Below, one piece after another: positions 52,546-60,590 of a DNA stretch of 64,000 nt (the stretch's first letter is position 1; every line of letters starts with the position of its first letter). Position numbers and translations under genes: made by a program. Source of the stretch: Acinetobacter sp. WCHA45 (GTDB lineage Bacteria; Pseudomonadota; Gammaproteobacteria; Pseudomonadales; Moraxellaceae); contig NZ_CP028561.1 in assembly GCF_002165255.2 (NCBI RefSeq), positions 1,116,001-1,180,000 on the forward strand. Direction: 5' to 3'. The notes below the pieces were generated by a model. That model was not told the origin of the DNA and did no database searches. It saw only the letters and a list, made by a program, of their open reading frames with translations.

Positions 52546-53232
52546 ATGGAAATAAAAACAATCACATTACCCACACGCAAGATAGACGTAGAAGTATATG
52601 CACCTGCACAGACGTCAGAAAAAGTCCCTGCAATTTTATTGCTGCATGAGTTGTTTGGCATTCTCGATGTGTATCGGGAAGATGCGAAGGACTTGGCAAA
52701 TCGTGGCTATCTGGTTTATGTACCCAATTTATTTAGTGGTGGTGCAGTCAAGTATTGTATTCGGGCAATGGTCAGTAAGGCTGGGCGAATCAATGCTGCC
52801 GATAGTGATATGAATAAAGAAATTCATGTGTTACTTGATGCGTTAAAAGCTGATCCACGCTCAAATGGTCGCTTGGGCATGCTGGGACAATGTTTAACGG
52901 GTGGTTATGTGATTCAAATGGCCAAGCGTGAGGATATGCTGGCACCTGTGGTTTATCATCATTCTCTAGGGATTCAAGGGGCGGGTGTTCCAAACAACGA
53001 GTCTCTGGATGAAGTTCGCATTCTACAGGGGCATTGGTCAAACGTTGATCCATTCTGTCCAACAACCAAGCGCAACAAACTGATTCAGCAACTGGGTGGT
53101 CGGGTTGAAGCCTATACCTATAACATGCCACATGGATTCCGCAGTGTCAGTCGAGGTTTACCAGAAGCAAAGGTGGTTTGGCAACGCACAGTTGAATTTT
53201 TTGATCGTGAATTAAAACAAAATACGGTATAA
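52546..53232 (+). CDS. Dienelactone hydrolase family protein
   Basis: The 228-residue alpha/beta hydrolase has the dienelactone hydrolase signature: LLHELFGILDVYREDAKDLA near the N-terminus, LGQCLTGGYVIQMA with the catalytic Cys in the nucleophile elbow, and MPHGFRSVSR with the catalytic His. The usual G-x-C-x-G-G is present as GQCLTGG. No signal peptide is seen. The true substrate is unknown; many chromosomal members are general carboxylesterases. It stands alone between a terminator and the RDD gene. Confidence 0.82.
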   Translation: MEIKTITLPTRKIDVEVYAPAQTSEKVPAILLLHELFGILDVYREDAKDLANRGYLVYVPNLFSGGAVKYCIRAMVSKAGRINAADSDMNKEIHVLLDALKADPRSNGRLGMLGQCLTGGYVIQMAKREDMLAPVVYHHSLGIQGAGVPNNESLDEVRILQGHWSNVDPFCPTTKRNKLIQQLGGRVEAYTYNMPHGFRSVSRGLPEAKVVWQRTVEFFDRELKQNTV

Positions 53233-53298
53233 ATAATATGCTTAGGCACATATCACGTATAAATATTGATTCTTATAGAAATAAAATGAGAGGGGAAA

Positions 53299-53715
53299 AT
53301 GTCACATACATACGAATATGCAGGTTTTTGGATACGCTTTCTTGCGTCTATTATTGATTCGATTATTCTGATTGTCGCTTTGATTCCGATCATGATGATT
53401 ATCGCACCAAATGCTGCAAGTGATTTTACAGGCTGGACATGGTCAGATTGGCTTGGCCAGATTATTGGTGCAGTTTTTTATATTGTATGCTGGGTAAAAT
53501 TTGCAGGAACACCTGGAAAACGTTTATTACGTTTAAAGGTACTGGATGAAAAAACAGGCGAAAACCTCACGGTTGGGCAAGCTATTCTTCGTTATATTGG
53601 TTATTTCCCATCTACGCTGGTTTTCTTTCTCGGTTTTATCTGGATTGCATTCGATAGTAAAAAACAAGGCTGGCATGACAAAATCGCAAAAAGTGTAGTT
53701 GTACGTGAGTTGTAA
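53299..53715 (+). CDS. RDD family membrane protein
   Basis: The 138-residue protein has three hydrophobic segments. The RDD signature is near the N-terminus as YAGFWIRFLASIIDSIIL and later as AGTPGKRLLRLKVLDEKTGE. RDD proteins are small multi-pass membrane proteins, some of which act as Na+/H+ or osmolyte transporters. GAGAGG precedes the ATG. A clear terminator follows. It is probably monocistronic. Confidence 0.85.
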   Translation: MSHTYEYAGFWIRFLASIIDSIILIVALIPIMMIIAPNAASDFTGWTWSDWLGQIIGAVFYIVCWVKFAGTPGKRLLRLKVLDEKTGENLTVGQAILRYIGYFPSTLVFFLGFIWIAFDSKKQGWHDKIAKSVVVREL

Positions 53716-53736
53716 CTTTAGATTTTCAAGATGAAC

Positions 53737-53770
53737 ACAAAAAAGTCGTCATGGTTGACGGCTTTTTTGT
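53737..53770. terminator. Rho-independent terminator
   Basis: ACAAAAAAGTCGTC (53737-53750) and GACGGCTTTTTTGT (53757-53770) form a stem with one G-T pair and a 6-nt loop. It ends the RDD gene. Confidence 0.82.
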
Positions 53771-53880
53771 TTCTATCCACATGAAAATAAATGAATTGAG
53801 AGGCTATGTCTCATAAATGATATATCAGCCTTTTAAGCTTTCACATAGAATAAAATCGCATTGATAAAAATGAGAACAAC

Positions 53881-55713
53881 ATGAGTTCAGAGGCACATTC
53901 AATCAGCTTAATTGCACCCGTGGTTTTATTGGCTGCAGCTGTGATTGCAGTCCCTATTTTTAAACGAATAGGTTTGGGTTCGGTACTGGGTTACTTAATT
54001 GCAGGCTTGATCATTGGACCATTTGGCTTTGCTTTCTTCCAAGACTCCGCATCAATTTTACACATTGCAGAGTTAGGAATCGTCATGTACCTGTTTGTGA
54101 TTGGACTGGAAATGCAGCCTTCACACTTATGGAGTCTAAGGCGTGAGATTTTTGGCTTAGGGACTTTGCAAATTATTGCTTGTGCTTTGGCATTAACAGG
54201 TGTTGGGCTTTTATTTGGATTTAAATGGCAAGTTGCATTTATTGGTGCAGCAGGTTTTGTACTGACATCCACTGCAATTGTGATGCAACTCTTGGGCGAT
54301 CGTGGTGATATTGCACAGCCACAAGGTCAAAAGATTGTCGCGATTTTATTATTTGAAGACTTATTAATTGTCCCATTACTGGCAATTGTTGCTTTTATGG
54401 CACCGAATCATGTGGTGGAAAGCACTTCAGCACGTTTAGAAAATATTGGCATTGGTTTAATTGCAATTGCAGGTTTAATCGCCGCCGGTTATTGGTTGCT
54501 CAATCCTTTATTTAGATTGCTTGCTGCGGCAAAAGCACGAGAAGTAATGACGGCTGCAGCACTTTTAGTGGTGTTGGGTGCTGCTTTATTGATGCAAGTC
54601 AGTGGCTTATCTATGGCAATGGGGGCATTTCTTGCAGGCGTGTTGCTATCAGAATCAACTTTTAGACACCAAATTGAAGCCGATATTGAACCATTTCGAG
54701 GAATTTTATTGGGGCTCTTTTTCCTTGGTGTTGGAATGTCACTGGATTTATCGGTCGTGAAGCAAAACTTGCAACTGATCGTCAGTGGCGTTATTGCAAT
54801 GATGTTTGCGAAATCACTTATGATTTATATCGTTGCGCGAATAACCCAAAGTCGGCATACGGAAGCTTTGGATCGTGCTTTATTGATGGCGCAAGGCGGT
54901 GAGTTTGCTTTTGTTCTGTTTTCTGCGGCGCTCACTGCTCAGGTGATTGATAATACAGTTAAGTCGAATCTAACAGCAATTATTGTACTGTCTATGGTAT
55001 TAACCCCAATCTTAGGCATTCTTTTTAAACGATTTACCGAAACCAAAGATTCAGTTTCTCTTGATAATGTTGATATAGCTGAAGGTCTAAGTGGCAGTAT
55101 TCTAATGATTGGTTTTGGTCGTTTTGGTCAGGTGACAAGTCAATTACTCTTGGCAAGAGGGGTTGATGTGACAATTATTGATAATGACATCGACATGATT
55201 CAAAACGCAGAAAAATTTGGTTTTAAAATTTACTACGGCGATGGCTGTCGTCTCGATATTTTACATGCTTCAGGCGCTTCAACGGCAGAAGCAATCGTGA
55301 TTTGTGTTGACAGTAAGCAAACAACCAATCGAATTGTAGAATTGGTTACGAATGAGTTTCCGTTAGCCAAAGTCTTGGTCCGTTCTTATGATCGGGAACA
55401 TTCACTACATTTGGTCAAACAAAAAGTCGATTATATGATTCGTGAAACCTTTGAATCTGCGATTAAATTCGGTGAGGTCATTTTAGAACAATTAGGTGTC
55501 GATGAAGATGAGGTTCGCATGATCTCAAATGAAATTCGAGAACGTGATAATGAGCGTTTTGAAACAGAAATTGCTGCGGATGATGTCTATGCTGGGGTGG
55601 GTTTACAATATTCACATTCTCATCCTCGACCTACAGCACCATTGATTCGACCTAAACAAGCAGGACGAATTTTAAATGGTGAAGAAACTGAAAAGGATGT
55701 AGAAGATAGGTAA
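53881..55713 (+). CDS. Kef-type monovalent cation:proton antiporter (CPA2 with RCK domain)
   Basis: The 610-residue protein has about 12 membrane helices (residues 8-385) of the CPA2 family, including YLIAGLIIGPFGFAF and the helix FLGVGMSLDLSVV. A cytoplasmic RCK_N/NAD-binding domain follows at about 405-520 (ILMIGFGRFGQVTSQLLLA, then TIIDNDIDMI). The C-terminal tail is charged and ends in ...KDVEDR. It resembles KefB/KefC glutathione-gated K+ efflux systems (E. coli KefC 620). The partner oxidoreductase (KefF/KefG) is not next door. The likely role is K+ efflux and cytoplasmic acidification under electrophile stress. Confidence 0.88.
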   Translation: MSSEAHSISLIAPVVLLAAAVIAVPIFKRIGLGSVLGYLIAGLIIGPFGFAFFQDSASILHIAELGIVMYLFVIGLEMQPSHLWSLRREIFGLGTLQIIACALALTGVGLLFGFKWQVAFIGAAGFVLTSTAIVMQLLGDRGDIAQPQGQKIVAILLFEDLLIVPLLAIVAFMAPNHVVESTSARLENIGIGLIAIAGLIAAGYWLLNPLFRLLAAAKAREVMTAAALLVVLGAALLMQVSGLSMAMGAFLAGVLLSESTFRHQIEADIEPFRGILLGLFFLGVGMSLDLSVVKQNLQLIVSGVIAMMFAKSLMIYIVARITQSRHTEALDRALLMAQGGEFAFVLFSAALTAQVIDNTVKSNLTAIIVLSMVLTPILGILFKRFTETKDSVSLDNVDIAEGLSGSILMIGFGRFGQVTSQLLLARGVDVTIIDNDIDMIQNAEKFGFKIYYGDGCRLDILHASGASTAEAIVICVDSKQTTNRIVELVTNEFPLAKVLVRSYDREHSLHLVKQKVDYMIRETFESAIKFGEVILEQLGVDEDEVRMISNEIRERDNERFETEIAADDVYAGVGLQYSHSHPRPTAPLIRPKQAGRILNGEETEKDVEDR

Positions 55714-55738
55714 GTCGATTTTGAAATAAAATGGATTT

Positions 55739-55774
55739 AAATAAGTCTTAGCTAGACTAAACTAAGACTTATTT
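55739..55774. terminator. Shared terminator of the Kef-type gene and benE
   Basis: AAATAAGTCTTAG (55739-55751) and CTAAGACTTATTT (55762-55774) form a 13-bp stem with a 10-nt loop. The right arm overlaps the benE stop. A T6 run follows. Confidence 0.78.
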
Positions 55775-56940
55775 TTTAATTTAAATTTGAATAAAACTAA
55801 AACAAAAATACCCAATAAAAGCCCCCAAAATGCAGAACCAATTCCCCAAAATTGAACTCCCGATGCGCTACATAAAAAGGTGAGTAATGCTGCTTCTCGT
55901 TCTTCTACGTTTGCAAAAGCCACTGCAATGTTATGGCTAATCGTGGCAAATAGGGCAATACCTGCAAGTGCAACAATAAAAATAGGCGGAAATGACATGA
56001 GTAAGCTGACTAAGGTTGCAGCGAAAAGCCCCATTAAAATATAAAATAAACCACAGCTTATACCTGCAATATAGCGTTTGCTCGGATCAGGATGCACTTG
56101 ATCATCTAAGCTGACTGCTGCACTAATCGCGGCTAAATTGATCGAGAAACAACCAAAAGGGGCGAAAATCGTATGTGCAATGCCTGTCCAGCCTACAATT
56201 TGATTGACGTGTGGGTGATAACCATAGCTTTTAATCATGGCAATACCGGGCAAATTTTGTGAAGTCATATTGATGACAAACAAGGGTAAGGCTAGACCCA
56301 GTAATGCAGACCATGAAAATGAAGGTTGCATCCATACAGGTTGAGTAAAAGACCAAGTGATTGAATGTAATTGAAATTCAATAAAGAGCGGGCAAATCAT
56401 TGCACCTAAAATCACTGTCAGCACAATGCTATAACGAGGCAATAAGCGTTTTGACACAAGATAAATTGCTAACATGCTTAAGATAAAGCCGAGTTGACTT
56501 TCTAAGCTGCTAAAAATCTGAATTCCAAATTTTAATAAAATCCCAGCAAGCATCGCACATGTTAGGCTTTGAGGAATATGCGCCAGTAACTTTTGGAAAA
56601 TGCCTGAAAATCCAACGATTGCGATTGCGACGCCACAAATTAAGAAAGCACCAATTGATTCATACAAATCATAATGGCCAGTCGATGCAATGATCAGTGC
56701 AATCCCTGGGGTTGACCATGCTGTAGCAACTGGATATTTATATTTCCAAGATAAGATGAGTCCTGATAATCCAATCGCTAAACCTAATGCCCAAAACCAA
56801 GAGCTGATTTGTGCTGTATTTGCACCTAAAGATTGTGCGCCTTGGATCACTAATACAGCAGAAACGCTAATTCCAATCAGGAAGGTAATAAAGCCAGCAA
56901 AAACGGCAGGAATCGAAAAATCTTGAATTAGACGTTGCAT
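55762..56940 (-). CDS. benE: BenE-family benzoate/H+ symporter
   Basis: The 392-residue inner-membrane protein has about 12 helices. Family signatures visible include AVFAGFITFLIGISVSAVLV at the N-terminus, AWSTPGIALIIASTG, FSINLAAISAAVSLDDQVHPDP and the final SGVQFWGIGSAFWGL. BenE imports benzoate with protons. No benzoate catabolic gene is in the window, so a related aromatic acid or another role is possible. I start at ATG 56940; a TTG precedes it. It is convergent with the Kef-type gene. Confidence 0.88.
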   Translation of the reverse strand: MQRLIQDFSIPAVFAGFITFLIGISVSAVLVIQGAQSLGANTAQISSWFWALGLAIGLSGLILSWKYKYPVATAWSTPGIALIIASTGHYDLYESIGAFLICGVAIAIVGFSGIFQKLLAHIPQSLTCAMLAGILLKFGIQIFSSLESQLGFILSMLAIYLVSKRLLPRYSIVLTVILGAMICPLFIEFQLHSITWSFTQPVWMQPSFSWSALLGLALPLFVINMTSQNLPGIAMIKSYGYHPHVNQIVGWTGIAHTIFAPFGCFSINLAAISAAVSLDDQVHPDPSKRYIAGISCGLFYILMGLFAATLVSLLMSFPPIFIVALAGIALFATISHNIAVAFANVEEREAALLTFLCSASGVQFWGIGSAFWGLLLGIFVLVLFKFKLKNKS

Positions 56941-57047
56941 CAAGGCATCTATACTTAATTAAAATTTGTTGAAAAGTATATCGTTAATTCAGCGGAAATC
57001 GTAGTTTAAAAATGATTGAATTAATTGATCATATGATCAAAACATTA

Positions 57048-57698
57048 TTATGTAAGGGTAGAGGTTGCCAACCGTAATCCAAAAATAAAGAATAAAATAC
57101 CCACGCTACAAACACCTCCAGCGGCAAGTTTGTAATTATGTTTGAAAAAGTTTGCTAATTTAACACCTGAAAAAATCAGAGCAGTCAGATAGGTAAAACT
57201 GACCAGTTGCACAATAATGGCTAAGATCAGAAAGCTGAGTGCTGGATAAGCATAATTGGGTTGTACAAATTGCACGAAAAAAGACAGGAAAAACAGAATC
57301 GCTTTAGGATTGAGTAAACTGATACTGAGTGCTGTACGATAGGGATGAATTTGATCTAAACGTGGTAAATCCGCCATTTCTGTAGGGTGTGCAGGCTTAT
57401 TCCATGTCTGATAGGCACTTTGTAATAGCTTGAAGCCTAGATAGGCGAGATAACAAGCGCCTGTTAATTTTAAAACGATAAATAAAATCGGGAAGGCTTT
57501 TAATAATGATGCCGCACCTAAGACCGTACACAGGATTAAAATAGAATCACCTGTGAATACGCCACATGCCGCAGCATAACCTGTACGAATACCATAGCGT
57601 GAAGCGACCGACATCACATATAAAGAGTTTGGGCCAGGCAATAACACAATTAAGATTGTACCAATAATGAAAGTGGTTAAATCTGTTATGCCGAACAC
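57048..57698 (-). CDS. LysE-family amino acid exporter (LeuE-like)
   Basis: The 216-residue protein has about six membrane helices. LysE/RhtB signatures are present: LIVLLPGPNSLYVMSVA, AACGVFTGDSILILCTVLGAA and LLNPKAILFFLSFFVQF. The sequence is closest in my recollection to LeuE of E. coli (212 residues), a leucine and analogue exporter. The start is GTG 57698; no ATG fits better. It lies downstream of tal but beyond a terminator, so it is probably separately transcribed. The substrate is inferred. Confidence 0.85.
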   Translation of the reverse strand: MFGITDLTTFIIGTILIVLLPGPNSLYVMSVASRYGIRTGYAAACGVFTGDSILILCTVLGAASLLKAFPILFIVLKLTGACYLAYLGFKLLQSAYQTWNKPAHPTEMADLPRLDQIHPYRTALSISLLNPKAILFFLSFFVQFVQPNYAYPALSFLILAIIVQLVSFTYLTALIFSGVKLANFFKHNYKLAAGGVCSVGILFFIFGLRLATSTLT

Positions 57699-57711
57699 AA
57701 TCTACTCATTA

Positions 57712-57750
57712 AAAAACCGATTTTCATTAATATAACAAAAATCGGTTTTT
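57712..57750 (-). terminator. tal terminator
   Basis: AAAAACCGATTTT (57712-57724) pairs with AAAATCGGTTTTT (57738-57750). It is rho-independent with T-runs on the minus strand, ending the tal transcript before the LeuE-like gene. Confidence 0.82.
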
Positions 57751-57770
57751 ATAGGTGAAAAATAAACTAA

Positions 57771-58760
57771 TTAAGGTCGAATCTCTGCATCAATACCAAA
57801 AGATTGACGCAGTAATAAACTCAAATGATCACGTGCTTTGATAAAGCCATCAATACCACCTTGTAGTAATTGGAAAGCCATTAAATCTTGCTCAAGTTCA
57901 GCTTTAAAACTTTCTTTGGTCTGGGCAGAACGTTCAATTTTTTCCGCCTGTTCTGCGGCTTCGTTGCTGAGTTGCGCTGTAACCGTTTGTTGATCCTGAT
58001 CCAGTTGTGCCAATAAATTTGGCGCAATGGTCAATAAATCACAACCTGCTAAACCAAGGACTTGTGCTGTGCTACGGAAACTTGCTCCCATGACCTGTGT
58101 CGCAATACCGTGTTGCTTGTAATAGTTATAAATTTTCTTGACTGAAAGTACACCTGGATCGTTTTCGATCGGGTATTGCTCAACGCCTTCCGCTTTTTTA
58201 TACCAGTCTAAAATACGACCAACAAAAGGAGAAATTAGGGTTACTTTTGCATCTGCGCAAGCTTGGGCCTGATGCAAACCAAACAATAATGTTAAGTTAC
58301 ATGGAATCCCTTCAGCCTCTAAAACTTTAGCTGCTTGAATGCCTTCCCACGTTGACGCGATCTTGATCAAGATACGAGATTGCTCAATACCATAGCCTTG
58401 GTAAAGTTTAGAAAGTTCACGCGCTTTGGCAATCGTCGCATCAGTATCATAAGAAAGAGAAGCATCGACTTCAGTTGAAACACGTCCATCGATCAATTTT
58501 AAAATTTCAACGCCAAACTTCACTGTCAAAATATCAATGGTGCGTTCAATCAGTTCATCACTTTGATAGCCTTCTTGTTTTGCTTGTGTATAAGCTTCTT
58601 CAATCAGTTGCTTACTTTCAGGTTGTTCAGCCGCTGCTGTAATAAGTGATGGATTGGTTGTTGCATCTAAGGGACGAAATTTTTCAATCGCTTCTAGATC
58701 ACTACTATCGGCAACAACGGTTGTTAAATTTTTTAATTGGTGTAATGCAGTCTGAGTCAT
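57771..58760 (-). CDS. tal: Transaldolase
   Basis: The 329-residue enzyme of the pentose phosphate pathway transfers dihydroxyacetone between sedoheptulose-7-phosphate and glyceraldehyde-3-phosphate. Family motifs are present: QPLDATTNPSLI-like RPLDATTNPSLITAA, GRVSTEVDASLSYDT, ILIKIASTWEG with the Schiff-base Lys, CNLTLLFGLHQAQAC, ISPFVGRILDWYK and VMGASFRSTAQV. Length and order match TalB-type enzymes. In Acinetobacter, which lacks a complete glycolysis, transaldolase mainly supplies biosynthetic sugars. It is monocistronic with its own terminator. Confidence 0.95.
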   Translation of the reverse strand: MTQTALHQLKNLTTVVADSSDLEAIEKFRPLDATTNPSLITAAAEQPESKQLIEEAYTQAKQEGYQSDELIERTIDILTVKFGVEILKLIDGRVSTEVDASLSYDTDATIAKARELSKLYQGYGIEQSRILIKIASTWEGIQAAKVLEAEGIPCNLTLLFGLHQAQACADAKVTLISPFVGRILDWYKKAEGVEQYPIENDPGVLSVKKIYNYYKQHGIATQVMGASFRSTAQVLGLAGCDLLTIAPNLLAQLDQDQQTVTAQLSNEAAEQAEKIERSAQTKESFKAELEQDLMAFQLLQGGIDGFIKARDHLSLLLRQSFGIDAEIRP

Positions 58761-58862
58761 TGATATAGCGTTCTTACTTAAAAAAAATTATGGATAACTT
58801 CTTTATAGCACAATCTACAGGAAAGCAAAGCATCGCTTTCAATACATTTAAATCTGAGTAAT

Positions 58863-59762
58863 TTAGTCGCTTTTCCTAGGTTGTTGCCGTTGTTGTCGAA
58901 TGTGCTCAATCAAAAATCTAGCAGCAACACCTAACTTGCTTTCTCGACTCCAGACTAAATCAACATAGTATTCAAACTTTGGGGTGAAATCATAAAGTTG
59001 CAAAACTTTTAATTTTTTCTTTAATTCTGGGTTTTCATTAAACATTTCTAAGGGCAAAACACCCCAACCTAAATTCCGAAGAATCATCATACAAGCAGAA
59101 TGATGATTATCTGTACGCCAATAATCTTTAGAAAATAACAATTCAGGTTTAATGCTATGGTCACGGCTAGCGACCACGATTTGGCGTGTCTGCACCATTT
59201 GCTCAAATGAAATTTGCTCAAATTGGGCTAAAGCATGACCTTGAGCAATCACTGGAACAAGAGCTTCTCTTTTTAATTCAACAAATTGTTCACGACTATC
59301 TAATTGTTCTCGTTCAAACATCAGTGCAAGTTGTGCAGACTGATCCAGTAACATCTGTAAAGCATCTTCCTGAGGAGCAGAAAAAATATTAATAGTCAGA
59401 TTTGGAAAATGTTGTTCAAGCAACGTAATGTAATCGGTCCAATTGGTATGTAGCAATTCAGAAACCACGACAATGTTTAAAGTTGACTCTAGTCCAGCGC
59501 TGAGTGCATGAGCATGTTGTTTCCATTGATTGATTTCAATCAAAAGCTGTTGAGTTTTCTCATATAAAACCATTGCCGCAGGTGTTGGTGTAGGTTCACG
59601 TCCAATTCGCTCGAATAAATTGAGATTCAGATCAATTTCTAAATTGGCAATTGACATACTCACTGCCGAAGGAACTTTGCCGAGTTTCCGAGCAGCAGCC
59701 GAAAATGAACCTGTTTCGATTACGGTCTGAAACATCAGAAGTTGTTCTTGATTAATATTCAT
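58863..59762 (-). CDS. aceR: LysR-family regulator, AceR-like
   Basis: The 299-residue LysR regulator has an N-terminal winged HTH (FQTVIETGSFSAAARKLGKV, then PSAVSMSIANLE) and a C-terminal substrate-binding-like effector domain (about 90-290). It is divergent from the PACE pump gene, with 101 bp between starts. In A. baumannii, AceR is the LysR regulator that activates aceI in response to chlorhexidine and is encoded next to aceI. Position and family agree, so I name it aceR with moderate confidence. Confidence 0.75.
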   Translation of the reverse strand: MNINQEQLLMFQTVIETGSFSAAARKLGKVPSAVSMSIANLEIDLNLNLFERIGREPTPTPAAMVLYEKTQQLLIEINQWKQHAHALSAGLESTLNIVVVSELLHTNWTDYITLLEQHFPNLTINIFSAPQEDALQMLLDQSAQLALMFEREQLDSREQFVELKREALVPVIAQGHALAQFEQISFEQMVQTRQIVVASRDHSIKPELLFSKDYWRTDNHHSACMMILRNLGWGVLPLEMFNENPELKKKLKVLQLYDFTPKFEYYVDLVWSRESKLGVAARFLIEHIRQQRQQPRKSD

Positions 59763-59863
59763 CTGTCAAAACTAATCTATCAAAAAAAGTGAAAGAACCT
59801 GATTAGATTAATCAAAATTATAAAAATAAAATGGCGCGTATCCAAATAAAAGAGTGTTAGAAA

Positions 59864-60292
59864 ATGTTGATTTCCAGAAGAAGACTCATTCATGCAATTA
59901 GCTATGAAGTGATCTTATTGGTCATCATCGCAATTGCGTTAAGTTTTATTTTTAGTATGCCTTTAGAGGTGACTGGTATTCTAGGTGTAATCATGGCCAT
60001 CATTTCAGTGATTTGGAACATGATTTTTAACCATTATTTTGAGAAAGTTGAACATAAATATCAGTGGAAACGAACGATTCCTGTGCGTATCTTGCATGCG
60101 GTTGGTTTTGAGGGTGGTTTGATGCTTGCGACCATTCCAATTATTGCTTATATGATGAAGATGAGCTTTATTGATGCATTAATTTTAGATTTTGGTCTAA
60201 CGATGTGTATTTTGGTTTATACCTTTATCTTCCAATGGTGTTATGACATGGTAGAGGAGCGTTTCTTTCCTGATGTGAAATTTGCATCTTGA
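59864..60292 (+). CDS. aceI: PACE-family chlorhexidine efflux protein AceI
   Basis: The 142-residue inner-membrane protein has four helices and two tandem bacterial transmembrane pair domains. Family features include RRRLIHAISYEVILL with the functionally important Glu15, IWNMIFNHYFEKVE, PVRILHAVGFEGG and IFQWCYDMVEE. It is very like AceI of A. baumannii, which exports chlorhexidine, related biguanides and short diamines with protons. It lies divergent to a LysR gene. The intergenic stretch holds a partial dyad GATTAGATTAATC, a possible regulator site. A terminator follows. Confidence 0.9.
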   Translation: MLISRRRLIHAISYEVILLVIIAIALSFIFSMPLEVTGILGVIMAIISVIWNMIFNHYFEKVEHKYQWKRTIPVRILHAVGFEGGLMLATIPIIAYMMKMSFIDALILDFGLTMCILVYTFIFQWCYDMVEERFFPDVKFAS

Positions 60293-60302
60293 TATATAAA
60301 TA

Positions 60303-60339
60303 AAGGCATTGTTTAGTAGACTCTTTTAAACAATGCCTT
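60303..60339. terminator. aceI terminator
   Basis: AAGGCATTGTTTA (60303-60315) and TAAACAATGCCTT (60327-60339) form a perfect 13-bp stem with an 11-nt loop. The rest of the gap to mfd (60340-60590) shows no gene. Confidence 0.75.
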
Positions 60340-60590
60340 AAAAGCACATAATTGATTAAAATAAAAAGGATTTTTGATACTTATTATGGATACGGATCAT
60401 TTCTGGAAAACTTTTGTGATAATTCATGGTTTCGTTATTTCTTTTATATATTGATCTATATGGTAGCTGATCAATTGTCTTAGAAGCTAAATAGCCTAAG
60501 TAGATCTCAAACAGAATAGAAAATTCACATCCCTAAAAAAACTCCATGCTAAACTAAGCGCATTGTCTTTTCGATTACATGATTTTCTCT

